Positions 1-5,768 of a stretch of DNA of 12,304 nucleotides are shown in pieces. A program made the translations under genes and the position numbers. Within the stretch, counting starts at the first letter, position 1; the number at the start of each line of letters is the position of its first letter. Source of the stretch: Campylobacterales bacterium (lineage in GTDB: Bacteria > Campylobacterota > Campylobacteria > Campylobacterales > Hydrogenimonadaceae); contig JAMONQ010000073.1 of the NCBI GenBank assembly GCA_027065635.1, positions 1 to 12,304 on the forward strand. The letters are read 5' to 3'. The notes beneath the pieces are model-generated. The model was not told the DNA's origin. It saw only the letters and a list, made by a program, of their open reading frames with translations, and did no database searches.

Positions 1-222
1 AATTTGAGCTTGTATAGAATTTATTTCATTTTCCATAGCCATCATCTCAAGTTGTTGTCTTGTTTTCGCTTTTACATCTTTTATTTCAGTCTTTACTTCT
101 GGTGATTTAGTAGTATCTGCATTTGTTGGAGATATAGTTAATGATGTAGCTAAAGCTGCTGCAGCTAAACTATTTGATAATTTTCCCATTATTTTATAAT
201 TAAAAAAACAATAATTTTTCAT
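1..222 (-). CDS. Secreted hypothetical protein, 5' part only (C-terminus outside window)
   Basis: Seen: an ATG at 222-220 opens a frame that stays open to the window edge (74 codons). The ATG follows a strong AAGGGGTG ribosome site. The product starts with a basic n-region (MKNYCFFNYKIMGKLSNSL), then an Ala-rich hydrophobic core and an AxA-like signal-peptidase site (SPTNA|D) near residue 36. A Lys/Glu/Gln-rich stretch follows (TEIKDVKAKTRQQLEMMAMENEIN), which looks helical or coiled-coil. A second in-frame ATG at 189 would give a more conventional signal peptide but has no ribosome site. Inferred: exported to the periplasm or surface. Codons are strongly A/T-ending, unlike all other genes here, so recent acquisition is plausible. 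Family not recognised; the missing 3' part would decide it. Confidence 0.7.
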   Translation of the reverse strand, partial: MKNYCFFNYKIMGKLSNSLAAAALATSLTISPTNADTTKSPEVKTEIKDVKAKTRQQLEMMAMENEINSIQAQI

Positions 223-231
223 ATTCACCCC

Positions 232-306
232 TTACGAACTATCATCAGGACGAGCATCTATGATTCGCTTGGCCATATCTTTAGCTAAAATGCTCTTTTT
301 AAGCAA
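232..306 (-). CDS. Possible small ORF (24 codons) in the leader of the secreted-protein gene
   Basis: On the minus strand a TTG at 306 opens a 24-residue frame ending SILAKDMAKRIIDARPDDSS. An internal ATG at 276 would give only the last 14 residues. Its TAA (234-232) overlaps the Shine-Dalgarno of the next gene and lies 9 nt before that gene's ATG, a layout compatible with translational coupling. Neither start has a convincing ribosome site of its own. It could be a leader peptide, the tail of a decayed gene, or chance. Confidence 0.2.
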   Translation of the reverse strand: MLKKSILAKDMAKRIIDARPDDSS

Positions 307-316
307 TCGTTTGACT

Positions 317-325
317 ATTGTAGCA
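317..325 (-). promoter_or_regulatory. Candidate sigma-70 promoter for the AT-rich secreted-protein gene
   Basis: The minus strand reads TGCTACAAT: an extended -10 (TGn) plus TACAAT at 322-317, about 95 nt before the start codon at 222. No good -35 is present at 16-18 nt spacing, which is usual for Campylobacterota promoters. The site lies just inside the AT-rich side of the composition boundary near 340, so this gene would carry its own promoter. Confidence 0.4.
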
Positions 326-340
326 CAATTTTATCTATAC

Positions 341-876
341 TAATGCAGCCGGCAGCGCTACTTTCCCCGATACGGCGAAGAAGATGCCATCGAAAATTCC
401 GTCATGGGGTTTCATCTCAAAGAGCGATATCGAGACGGTTTTGATCTTCGGGCAGATACTTCCTGCTTTGTGACGCTCCTTCGTCAAAGAGAAGAGCGCC
501 CGCTATATCGTCAATCCCAGCCAAAGCGCCAACTTTTTCAAAGCCCCGGGGAGCGGAAGAAGAGCGACCGGATGGAGGATAGAGCTCGGGGATAGAGCGG
601 TTCAGCACCCTCTTTCGCCTATTTGACAACGTTCATGCCGTTTTGCCGAATGCCGCTTTTCCTGCAGAAGGCGTACTTCGTGTTGTCCCATTCTCTCCAT
701 ATAGTGGATCAAAGCGCTTTGAAGTTTGTCCGCTTACATATAGAGTTCGTCAAAAAGCCGGTCTTTGGTTTTGAGCGGTTTGGATCTCTTTTTGAAGAGC
801 CTGGTCTCATAGACAGTTTGGAGTGTCGTCGTAAAACCTGTCCGGATCCTCTACCGGAAACAAGATCGAGATTAAG
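341..876 (-). pseudogene. Gene-free stretch with interrupted minus-strand frames; possible decayed gene
   Basis: No intact gene is found here. On the minus strand, one frame reads ISILFPVEDPDRFYDDT near 872-815. It appears to continue, after a single-base shift near 815, as LQTVYETRLFKKRSKPLKT down to a TAA at 736-734. The same frame then resumes as ADKLQSALIHYMERMGQHEV until a TGA at 604-602. Composition and residue mix look protein-like (amphipathic, Lys/Arg/Glu-rich). Further stop-interrupted segments continue to about 341. The 70-codon minus frame starting TTG at 629 has no ribosome site and was not accepted as a gene. Inferred: remnant of one or two genes broken by frameshift and stop codons, lying between the AT-rich segment and the first direct repeat. 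Family not recognised; it could also be non-coding. Confidence 0.3.
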
Positions 877-1028
877 CCCGGTGTTGACGCAGGTCGAGGG
901 CTTCTTTTCCCTTTGGTAGTATTTCGCTCACTTTTGCGAAGCGAAGCGGAGGTCTGACCCCTATGGGTCAAGCTTTAGTGCCACAGCGGCCAGCGCAGGT
1001 AGAGGGGCTATGCCTCTCGACCGTATCT
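877..1028. repeat. Direct repeat copy A (~152 bp), hairpin-rich
   Basis: This stretch, from CCCGGTGTTGACGCAGGT to GACCGTATCT, is repeated at 1141-1291 with scattered substitutions and a few short indels. It contains a perfect 6-bp hairpin TGACCC-CTAT-GGGTCA at 955-970, a GCGAAGCGAAGC motif, and two imperfect AGAGG...CCTCT-type hairpins near its two ends. No long frame with a ribosome site runs through it. It is an intergenic repeat of unknown type. Better conservation of the hairpins than of the flanks would point to a structured RNA or a small non-autonomous element. Confidence 0.8.
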
Positions 1029-1140
1029 GAAGAGGTTCCGAAGATTGTAGAGTTGGTATTGCCGGATAAAGAGGAAAAACGGAACGAACAAAGTGAAGTG
1101 ACAAGCCGCGCCAGCGCGGCGGGCCCGCTGCCGAGGCGAA
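1029..1140. other. Spacer between the two direct repeats, with a GC-rich hairpin
   Basis: 112 bp that is not repeated elsewhere in the window. It holds a perfect 7-bp inverted repeat GCCGCGC-CA-GCGCGGC at 1105-1120, followed by the GC-rich GGGCCCGCTGCCGAGG. I see no coding frame with a ribosome site. Confidence 0.5.
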
Positions 1141-1291
1141 CCCGGTGTTAACGTAGGTAGAGGGGCTTCTTTTCCCTCTGGTAGTATTTCACCACTCTTG
1201 CGAAGCGAAGCGGAGGTCTGACCCTATGGGTCAAGCTTTAGTGCCACAGCGGCTAGCGCAGGTAGAGGGGCTTGGCCCCTCTGCCGTATCT
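1141..1291. repeat. Direct repeat copy B (~151 bp), hairpin-rich, abutting the antiporter gene
   Basis: Second copy of the 877-1028 repeat. Hairpins seen: AGAGGG/CCCTCT at 1159-1179 (9-nt loop), TGACCC-TAT-GGGTCA at 1219-1233, and a perfect 8-bp stem AGAGGGGC-TTG-GCCCCTCT at 1264-1282. The first and third hairpins sit in related modules (GGTAGAGGGGCTT, hairpin, then GTAGTATTTC or GCCGTATCTC), so the unit has an internal repeat. It ends 6 bp from the stop codon of the minus-strand antiporter gene. It could therefore form the 3' end of that transcript. Confidence 0.8.
1264..1282 (-). terminator. Strong hairpin just downstream of the antiporter gene (not a classical intrinsic terminator)
   Basis: A perfect 8-bp GC-rich stem with a 3-nt loop starts 15 bp after the antiporter stop codon. 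On the minus strand it is followed by ACCTGCGC rather than a U-tract, so classical intrinsic termination is not supported. It may stabilise the 3' end of the mobB-to-antiporter transcript or act with Rho. It is part of direct repeat copy B. Confidence 0.3.
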
Positions 1292-1297
1292 CGCTCT

Positions 1298-2470
1298 TTA
1301 ATGATAAAACGCCGCTATCACCGCAAAAGCGAAGAAGAACATCAGGTGAGAGATCCCTTCGACGTAGTTGGTCTCACCGTTGTCCGTAGTCTTCCATGCC
1401 AATATCACAGTCAGAATCAAGGCGCCGATTTGCAGCGAGTTGAAGTCGAGTGTAAGCCTGATGTCGGCAAGAGGCGACAGGAGCATCAGTATCGGAACGG
1501 TAAGAAGTATCGAAACCGTAGAGGCACCCATCGCAATATTGACGACTCTTTGTATCTGGTCCCCTTTGGCCGCCTTGATAGCGGTAAAAAGCTCCGGAGA
1601 TACGCTTATGATGGCTATGACCAGACCGGCGAGGGCGGCCGATATTCCGTGTTCGGTAGCTATCTGCATACCGTCGCTTGCAAAGATCTCCGCGATGATT
1701 CCAATGATGAAGATGAGTGCAAATATTATGACGAGGTTTGCCGTTATCGAGAGCCTGTCGAAAATGTAGTTGTCCTCTTCCTCCTCTTCGTCCTCTTCAC
1801 CTTTGCCGCGTTTTCTTCTGAGTCTGAAGATTCTGCTTCGTGCAGTCGCTTTGAAGAAGTGGATATGTGTCTTCGTCTGGAAGATGAAGATACTAAGATA
1901 GTATAGACCGAGCAGAAAGGCGATAATGTAGCTTGCTATAAGCAGACTGTCATCCGAACCGTTTGGCGAGTATCCAAGTACGCTCGGAACGAGTAGTGCG
2001 ACCGAAGCGACGAGCAGAATCGTGGTATAGGTGCTTGAGGTATCCTCGTTGTGCTCCTGCTCCTTGAACTTGAGTCCGCCTACAAATACGGCGATTCCCA
2101 AAAGTACGTTCATATCGACGATTACGGCGGATATGATACCGCTTTTTACGGTTTCGAGGGCATGCGCGCCGTGAGAACTTTCCAGCAATATCATGAAAAG
2201 AAGCAGAATCTCGACAGCAACCGCGCTGAAAGTAAGAACAAAGCTGGAGTAGGGCTCCTGGAGTCTCTCCGCGAGAATCTCCGCTATTTCAGATACGGTG
2301 AAAGAGAATGATGCGATCGCCATACCGGCAAAAAGAACGGCCAGATATGCAAATCCGTTCATATGAAGAAAAATCGCCGCTATTCCAAGTATGAAGCCTG
2401 CAAAGAGGTCCCAGTAGTTTCCAAAAAAATCCTGTAAACCCGTCGACGAGGGGTCGGAGGTGCTGCTCAT
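1298..2470 (-). CDS. Ca2+/H+ (cation/proton) antiporter, CaCA superfamily, ChaA/CAX type
   Basis: Integral inner-membrane exchanger of 390 residues. The first alpha-repeat lies at about 59-88 (VSEIAEILAERLQEPYSS, then an FSAVAVEI helix with Glu61 and Glu87). The second lies at about 275-326 (GISAALAGLVIAIISVSPEL with Glu293, then GDQIQRVVNIAMGASTVS). These paired acidic motifs are typical of the family, in which Ca2+ or Na+/K+ is exported against protons. About ten to eleven hydrophobic segments are visible. Between the halves (residues 208-234) is a cytosolic linker with a basic run (RLRRKRGK) followed directly by a nine-residue acidic run, a likely regulatory or cation-sensing loop. The ATG follows the TAG of the upstream gene with no gap (TAGATG) and has an AAAGGA site inside that gene, so translation is probably coupled. 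The exact ion is not determinable from sequence alone. Confidence 0.88.
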   Translation of the reverse strand: MSSTSDPSSTGLQDFFGNYWDLFAGFILGIAAIFLHMNGFAYLAVLFAGMAIASFSFTVSEIAEILAERLQEPYSSFVLTFSAVAVEILLLFMILLESSHGAHALETVKSGIISAVIVDMNVLLGIAVFVGGLKFKEQEHNEDTSSTYTTILLVASVALLVPSVLGYSPNGSDDSLLIASYIIAFLLGLYYLSIFIFQTKTHIHFFKATARSRIFRLRRKRGKGEEDEEEEEDNYIFDRLSITANLVIIFALIFIIGIIAEIFASDGMQIATEHGISAALAGLVIAIISVSPELFTAIKAAKGDQIQRVVNIAMGASTVSILLTVPILMLLSPLADIRLTLDFNSLQIGALILTVILAWKTTDNGETNYVEGISHLMFFFAFAVIAAFYH

Positions 2471-3475
2471 CTAAAACAATCCTTTGGTTATGGTTTTTTT
2501 CGTACTCTTTTCGACAAGCTTGAAAAAGCCGCTGCTCGTCAGGCCGACGAAGATATAGTAGCCGGGCTTCAGCGGCAGTTTCAATCTGTCCAAAAGTTCC
2601 TCTTCACCTTTGTAGGTGATCGTTTCCATTTTTATATCACATTGAAACTTAATCTGCGTTGGAAGCAGCAGTTTAGCCCCCGTCCATCTAATACGGTTCA
2701 AATACTCGAACGACTCCGCAGGAAGAGAGCTCTCGCAAAAAACGAGCACCTGCTCGCTCGCTCCGAAAGGCAGAGGATCAAGATATGTATCTACAAAAAC
2801 GGGCATGAATGATCGGGTATAGGTGAGTCTTGAGAGCGTATAGTCGAGTTTGGCTCCTTTGAGTATCTCTATCGCCTCTTTGAAAAACGGGAGCATCGCA
2901 CCGGCAAGCTCCACTCTTTCGCAGTAGACTCCATCGAGTATGAAGGAGCTCTCAAGAAGATTGTCGGCAATCACTCCAAGATCGCACTCTCTTTTGGGTG
3001 CAGGGTTGACTGAAGCGCCTATATGTTCCAAAAAGAGGGCATCGTCGCAAAATATCGACTGCTCCTTTTTGGATTCGAGAACCGCTTCACACGCTTTGAG
3101 CCTTCCTTCTGGCAGAAGCAGAGCGTTGTGATCCGCTGCTACCATTCGTAAAAACTCCATAACGATGGGGTCTATATAGTAGAAACTTCTCGGATTGGAA
3201 ACGAGCCAAAGGCGCAGGAGCTTTACAAGAGCGCTATCGAGAGAATCGACGACTATCCATGCGGCCTCTTTATCAGTCACCTCTACATCTGTGTCGGTTA
3301 TGATACCGTATGCACCGTTGGATAGTGCATCCTCTATACCGGAGGTATCTTGCGCTATATAAAGAGCTCCTCTTGTTGCTTTCGATGGGCGAAGAGCAAC
3401 GCTTTCGAAGCGTGAAATGGAGGGGTCGTTAAGTAGCCGACCGCCTGTGACGGTCACTACGTTTTCGATGCGCAT
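2471..3475 (-). CDS. Conserved hypothetical protein with Mur-ligase-like N-terminal domain
   Basis: 334 residues. The first ~85 resemble the substrate-binding N-terminal domain of MurE/MurF: a VTGGRL start, FESVALRPSKATRGALYIA (compare the SIDSR...PGDLFVAL pattern of MurF), then IEDALSNGAYGIITD. Where a Mur ligase has its ATP loop (TGTNGKT), this protein has only FYYIDPIVMEFLRMVAADHN. No Walker A is visible and it is shorter than a true MurF (about 450). Seen: no signal peptide and no membrane segment, so cytosolic. The ATG lies 8 bp after the metG stop, with an AGAAAG-like site, and its stop touches the antiporter ATG, so it is an operon member. A gene in this place after metG (Cj0837c in C. 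jejuni, from memory) is also uncharacterised. Inferred: a non-catalytic Mur-ligase relative, perhaps binding a nucleotide or cell-wall precursor; function unknown. Confidence 0.75.
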   Translation of the reverse strand: MRIENVVTVTGGRLLNDPSISRFESVALRPSKATRGALYIAQDTSGIEDALSNGAYGIITDTDVEVTDKEAAWIVVDSLDSALVKLLRLWLVSNPRSFYYIDPIVMEFLRMVAADHNALLLPEGRLKACEAVLESKKEQSIFCDDALFLEHIGASVNPAPKRECDLGVIADNLLESSFILDGVYCERVELAGAMLPFFKEAIEILKGAKLDYTLSRLTYTRSFMPVFVDTYLDPLPFGASEQVLVFCESSLPAESFEYLNRIRWTGAKLLLPTQIKFQCDIKMETITYKGEEELLDRLKLPLKPGYYIFVGLTSSGFFKLVEKSTKKTITKGLF

Positions 3476-3483
3476 ACTTTCTA

Positions 3484-5451
3484 TCAGCCGATCGCGGTTC
3501 CGGCTTTTTTGGGTTTTTCGGGACGAATGAGTGCGAGCCCGTCGTCATCTTTGGCGGCGAGTATCATCCCTTCGCTGACCATTCCCATCAGTTTGGCGGG
3601 TTTGAGGTTGGCTACGACGCAGACTTGTGTGCCTACCAGATCGTCTGGTGCGTACCACTCCTTGATACCGGCTACGATCTGGCGGGGATTCTCTTCGCCG
3701 AGATCGACCATTAGCCTCAGCAGTTTTTTGCTTTTTGGTACTTCGTTGGCCTCTACGACCGTTCCGACCTTCAAGGAGACTTCGAAGAAGCGGTCTATGG
3801 TGATGAGATTCGCACCGCTACTATCCTCCGCATCGCCTTTTTTCGGTTCTGTATTTTTCGGCTTTTTCGCCTCCTCTTTCGCCGCCTTTTCAGCCGGGGT
3901 CTCTACCAGCGGCTCCTCGATACGCGGAAAAAGGGGCGGAACCTTCTCGATCTTGAAGCGCTCCAGCAGCGCTCCTTCTCTAATGAGGCGAAGATAGCTC
4001 TCGTGGTCGATCGTAAAGCCGAGCGCCCCGGCGATGGTCTGGGTGGTTTTCGGCATGAAGGGGTGCAGCAGTACGGAGACTTTTGCGAGAATGTTGGCGA
4101 CCAGTGCGATCGTCGCCATCGCCTCATCCTCTTTACCCTCCTTCATCTTCGCCCACGGCATACCGGTATCGATCGCTTTGTTGGCGATTCGAAGCGTTTT
4201 CCATAGCTCTTCGAGGTAGCGGTTGGTCTGGATCTCGTAGAGGTAGGGCTCGACACTGCCGAAGATCTCTTCCGCTTCTTTGAGCTCCTCGCCGTGGTGG
4301 GTCGCCACACCGTCGCTCTCGATACTGAAGTCGAAGTATTTGCCGCTCATTCCTATGATCCGGTTGAGGAGGTTGCCCAGGTCGTTGCCCAGGTCGGAGT
4401 TTATACGGTCGATCAGCGCTCTTTGGCTGAAGTCGCCGTCCTGTCCGAAGGGGACCTCTCTTAGCATGAAGTAGCGGAAATTCTCCAGACCGTATGCGTC
4501 GGCGATCTCTTTGGGATCTACGACATTTCCTTTCGACTTGCTCATCTTTTCGCCGTTTCTCGTCCACCAGCCGTGCGCCGCCACATGGTGCGGCAGCTCC
4601 AGCCCCAGGCTCATGAGAAAAGCGGGCCAGTATATGGCGTGGAAGCGGAGAATATCCTTGCCTATCAGGTGGACTTTGGCCGGCCAGTAGTGCATCAGCT
4701 TCTCATCCGTACCGTAGCCCAGAGCGGTGATGTAGTTCATCAGCGCGTCGAGCCAGACATACATTACATGTTTCGGGTCGTCGACCGACTTGGGCAGTTT
4801 GATTCCCCAGTCGAAGCTGGTACGGGTTATGGAGAGGTCGTCGAGGCCGTTTTTGACGAAGTTGACCACTTCGTTTTTCTTCGATTTGGGCAGAATCCGA
4901 TCAGGTCTGCTCTCATACCACTCGAGCAGTCGGTCCTGGTACTTCGAGAGGCGGAAGAAGTAGCTCTCCTCCTCGACGATGGATGTGGAGCGGCCGCACT
5001 CGGGGCAGAATTCGTCATCTACGAGCTGCTGCGGGGTGAAGAAGGTTTCACAGCTGACACAGTAGTGACCGCGGTAGACATCCTTGTAGATATCTCCGTT
5101 TCTGTACATGACTTCAAAAGCCTTCTGCACTCCGATTTCGTGCTCTTTGTCCGTTGTACGGATGAACTTGTCGTAGCTGATATCGAACGCATCCCAAAGA
5201 GATTTGAAACGCCCGGATATCTCATCGGCATACTCTTTCGGACTCTTTCCGCGCGCTTTTGCCGCCTGCTCGATCTTCTGTCCGTGTTCGTCGGTACCTG
5301 TCAGAAAGAATACATCCATTCCGGCAAGCCGCGAGTAGCGCGCCAGCGTGTCGGCGATGATGGTCGTATAGGCGTGGCCGATATGCGGCACATCGTTGAC
5401 ATAGTAGATCGGTGTCGTGATATAGACTCTTTTACATTTCTCTTCACTCAT
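3484..5451 (-). CDS. metG: Methionyl-tRNA synthetase
   Basis: Class I synthetase that charges tRNA-Met with methionine; 655 residues, long form with C-terminal tRNA-binding domain. Seen: ITTPIYYVNDVPHIGHAYT with the HIGH signature at 23-26, a CxxC...CxxC zinc knuckle in the connective peptide (Cys131/134/149/152), EKMSKSKGN with KMSKS at 302-306, and an anticodon-binding helical domain to about 500. A Lys/Glu/Ala/Pro-rich linker (about 515-546) follows, then an EMAP/Arc1p-type domain from about 553 (FFEVSLKVGTVVEANEVP...GMVSEGMILAA), known in the family for dimerisation and tRNA binding. Start: the ATG at 5451 has AAGG 7 nt upstream; a TTG two codons earlier sits against that site and is less likely. 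It is followed 8 bp later by the Mur-like gene and preceded by a 113-bp spacer with an inverted repeat. Confidence 0.97.
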   Translation of the reverse strand: MSEEKCKRVYITTPIYYVNDVPHIGHAYTTIIADTLARYSRLAGMDVFFLTGTDEHGQKIEQAAKARGKSPKEYADEISGRFKSLWDAFDISYDKFIRTTDKEHEIGVQKAFEVMYRNGDIYKDVYRGHYCVSCETFFTPQQLVDDEFCPECGRSTSIVEEESYFFRLSKYQDRLLEWYESRPDRILPKSKKNEVVNFVKNGLDDLSITRTSFDWGIKLPKSVDDPKHVMYVWLDALMNYITALGYGTDEKLMHYWPAKVHLIGKDILRFHAIYWPAFLMSLGLELPHHVAAHGWWTRNGEKMSKSKGNVVDPKEIADAYGLENFRYFMLREVPFGQDGDFSQRALIDRINSDLGNDLGNLLNRIIGMSGKYFDFSIESDGVATHHGEELKEAEEIFGSVEPYLYEIQTNRYLEELWKTLRIANKAIDTGMPWAKMKEGKEDEAMATIALVANILAKVSVLLHPFMPKTTQTIAGALGFTIDHESYLRLIREGALLERFKIEKVPPLFPRIEEPLVETPAEKAAKEEAKKPKNTEPKKGDAEDSSGANLITIDRFFEVSLKVGTVVEANEVPKSKKLLRLMVDLGEENPRQIVAGIKEWYAPDDLVGTQVCVVANLKPAKLMGMVSEGMILAAKDDDGLALIRPEKPKKAGTAIG

Positions 5452-5483
5452 GGGCAAACCTTCGGTATGGGTAGTTAAAAGTT

Positions 5484-5555
5484 AAAAACCAAAAGTTAAA
5501 AACGAAAATTGCATGAACCGCTGACGCGGACAGCAACCTTTAACTTTTAGTTTTT
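5484..5555. repeat. Long imperfect inverted repeat in the orf67-metG spacer
   Basis: Left arm 5484-5500 (AAAAACCAAAAGTTAAA) and right arm 5539-5555 (TTTAACTTTTAGTTTTT) pair over 17 positions with one mismatch. In RNA of the minus strand, the direction of the operon, that mismatch becomes a G-U wobble, so the whole stem pairs. The 38-nt loop carries a nested CCGC-TGAC-GCGG hairpin at 5518-5529. The motif GTTAAAA also occurs as direct repeats at 5474-5480, 5481-5487 and 5495-5501. Possible roles: mRNA processing or attenuation between orf67 and metG, or a small non-autonomous (MITE-like) insertion. Confidence 0.65.
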
Positions 5556-5564
5556 CACTTTCCA

Positions 5565-5768
5565 CTAAAACTCGAATCCTCCTCCTTCGCCTTTGCTCAT
5601 GCTCTCGTAGACCTTTTTTACGTAGTCGTTTCTGATTTCGCAGCCGATGAGCTTTTCGCACCGCAGGCAGCTTTCAATCCCGTGCTCTTTCTGGCAGGAG
5701 ATAAGCCGCTCTTTGGCCTCTTCTCTGGCTATCTCCCACTTGTCGAGGCTCTTTTCAGTCGACTCCAT
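5565..5768 (-). CDS. Small conserved Cys-rich protein (Cj0839c-like by position)
   Basis: 67 residues, acidic/basic and helical, with four cysteines in the pattern Cys25-x8-Cys34-x2-Cys37-x5-Cys43 followed by IRNDYVKKVYESMSKGEGG and an FEF end. The CLRC pair with two flanking cysteines suggests a bound metal (zinc or Fe-S), which is an inference. There is no signal peptide or membrane segment. The ATG at 5768 lies inside the fbp 3' end (14-bp overlap), so translation is coupled to fbp. A similarly small gene of unknown function sits between fbp and metG in C. jejuni (Cj0839c, from memory), which supports this as a real conserved gene. No function assigned. Confidence 0.75.
   Translation of the reverse strand: MESTEKSLDKWEIAREEAKERLISCQKEHGIESCLRCEKLIGCEIRNDYVKKVYESMSKGEGGGFEF

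Noticed and set aside
404..919. Plus-strand ORFs at 404-595 and 623-919
   Set aside because: No ribosome site and no recognisable protein. The minus strand of the same stretch gives more protein-like though broken readings.
963..1151. Plus-strand ORFs at 963 and 1226 that both begin MGQALVPQR
   Set aside because: The shared start is only the direct repeat read in one frame. Neither has a ribosome site, and the second runs antisense through the antiporter gene.
877..1291. CRISPR array
   Set aside because: Only two copies, about 151 bp each, with one 112-bp spacer; not the short regular repeat-spacer pattern of CRISPR and no cas genes nearby.
4573..5478. 301-codon plus-strand ORF
   Set aside because: It lies entirely antisense to metG, whose motifs are unambiguous, and has no recognisable family.
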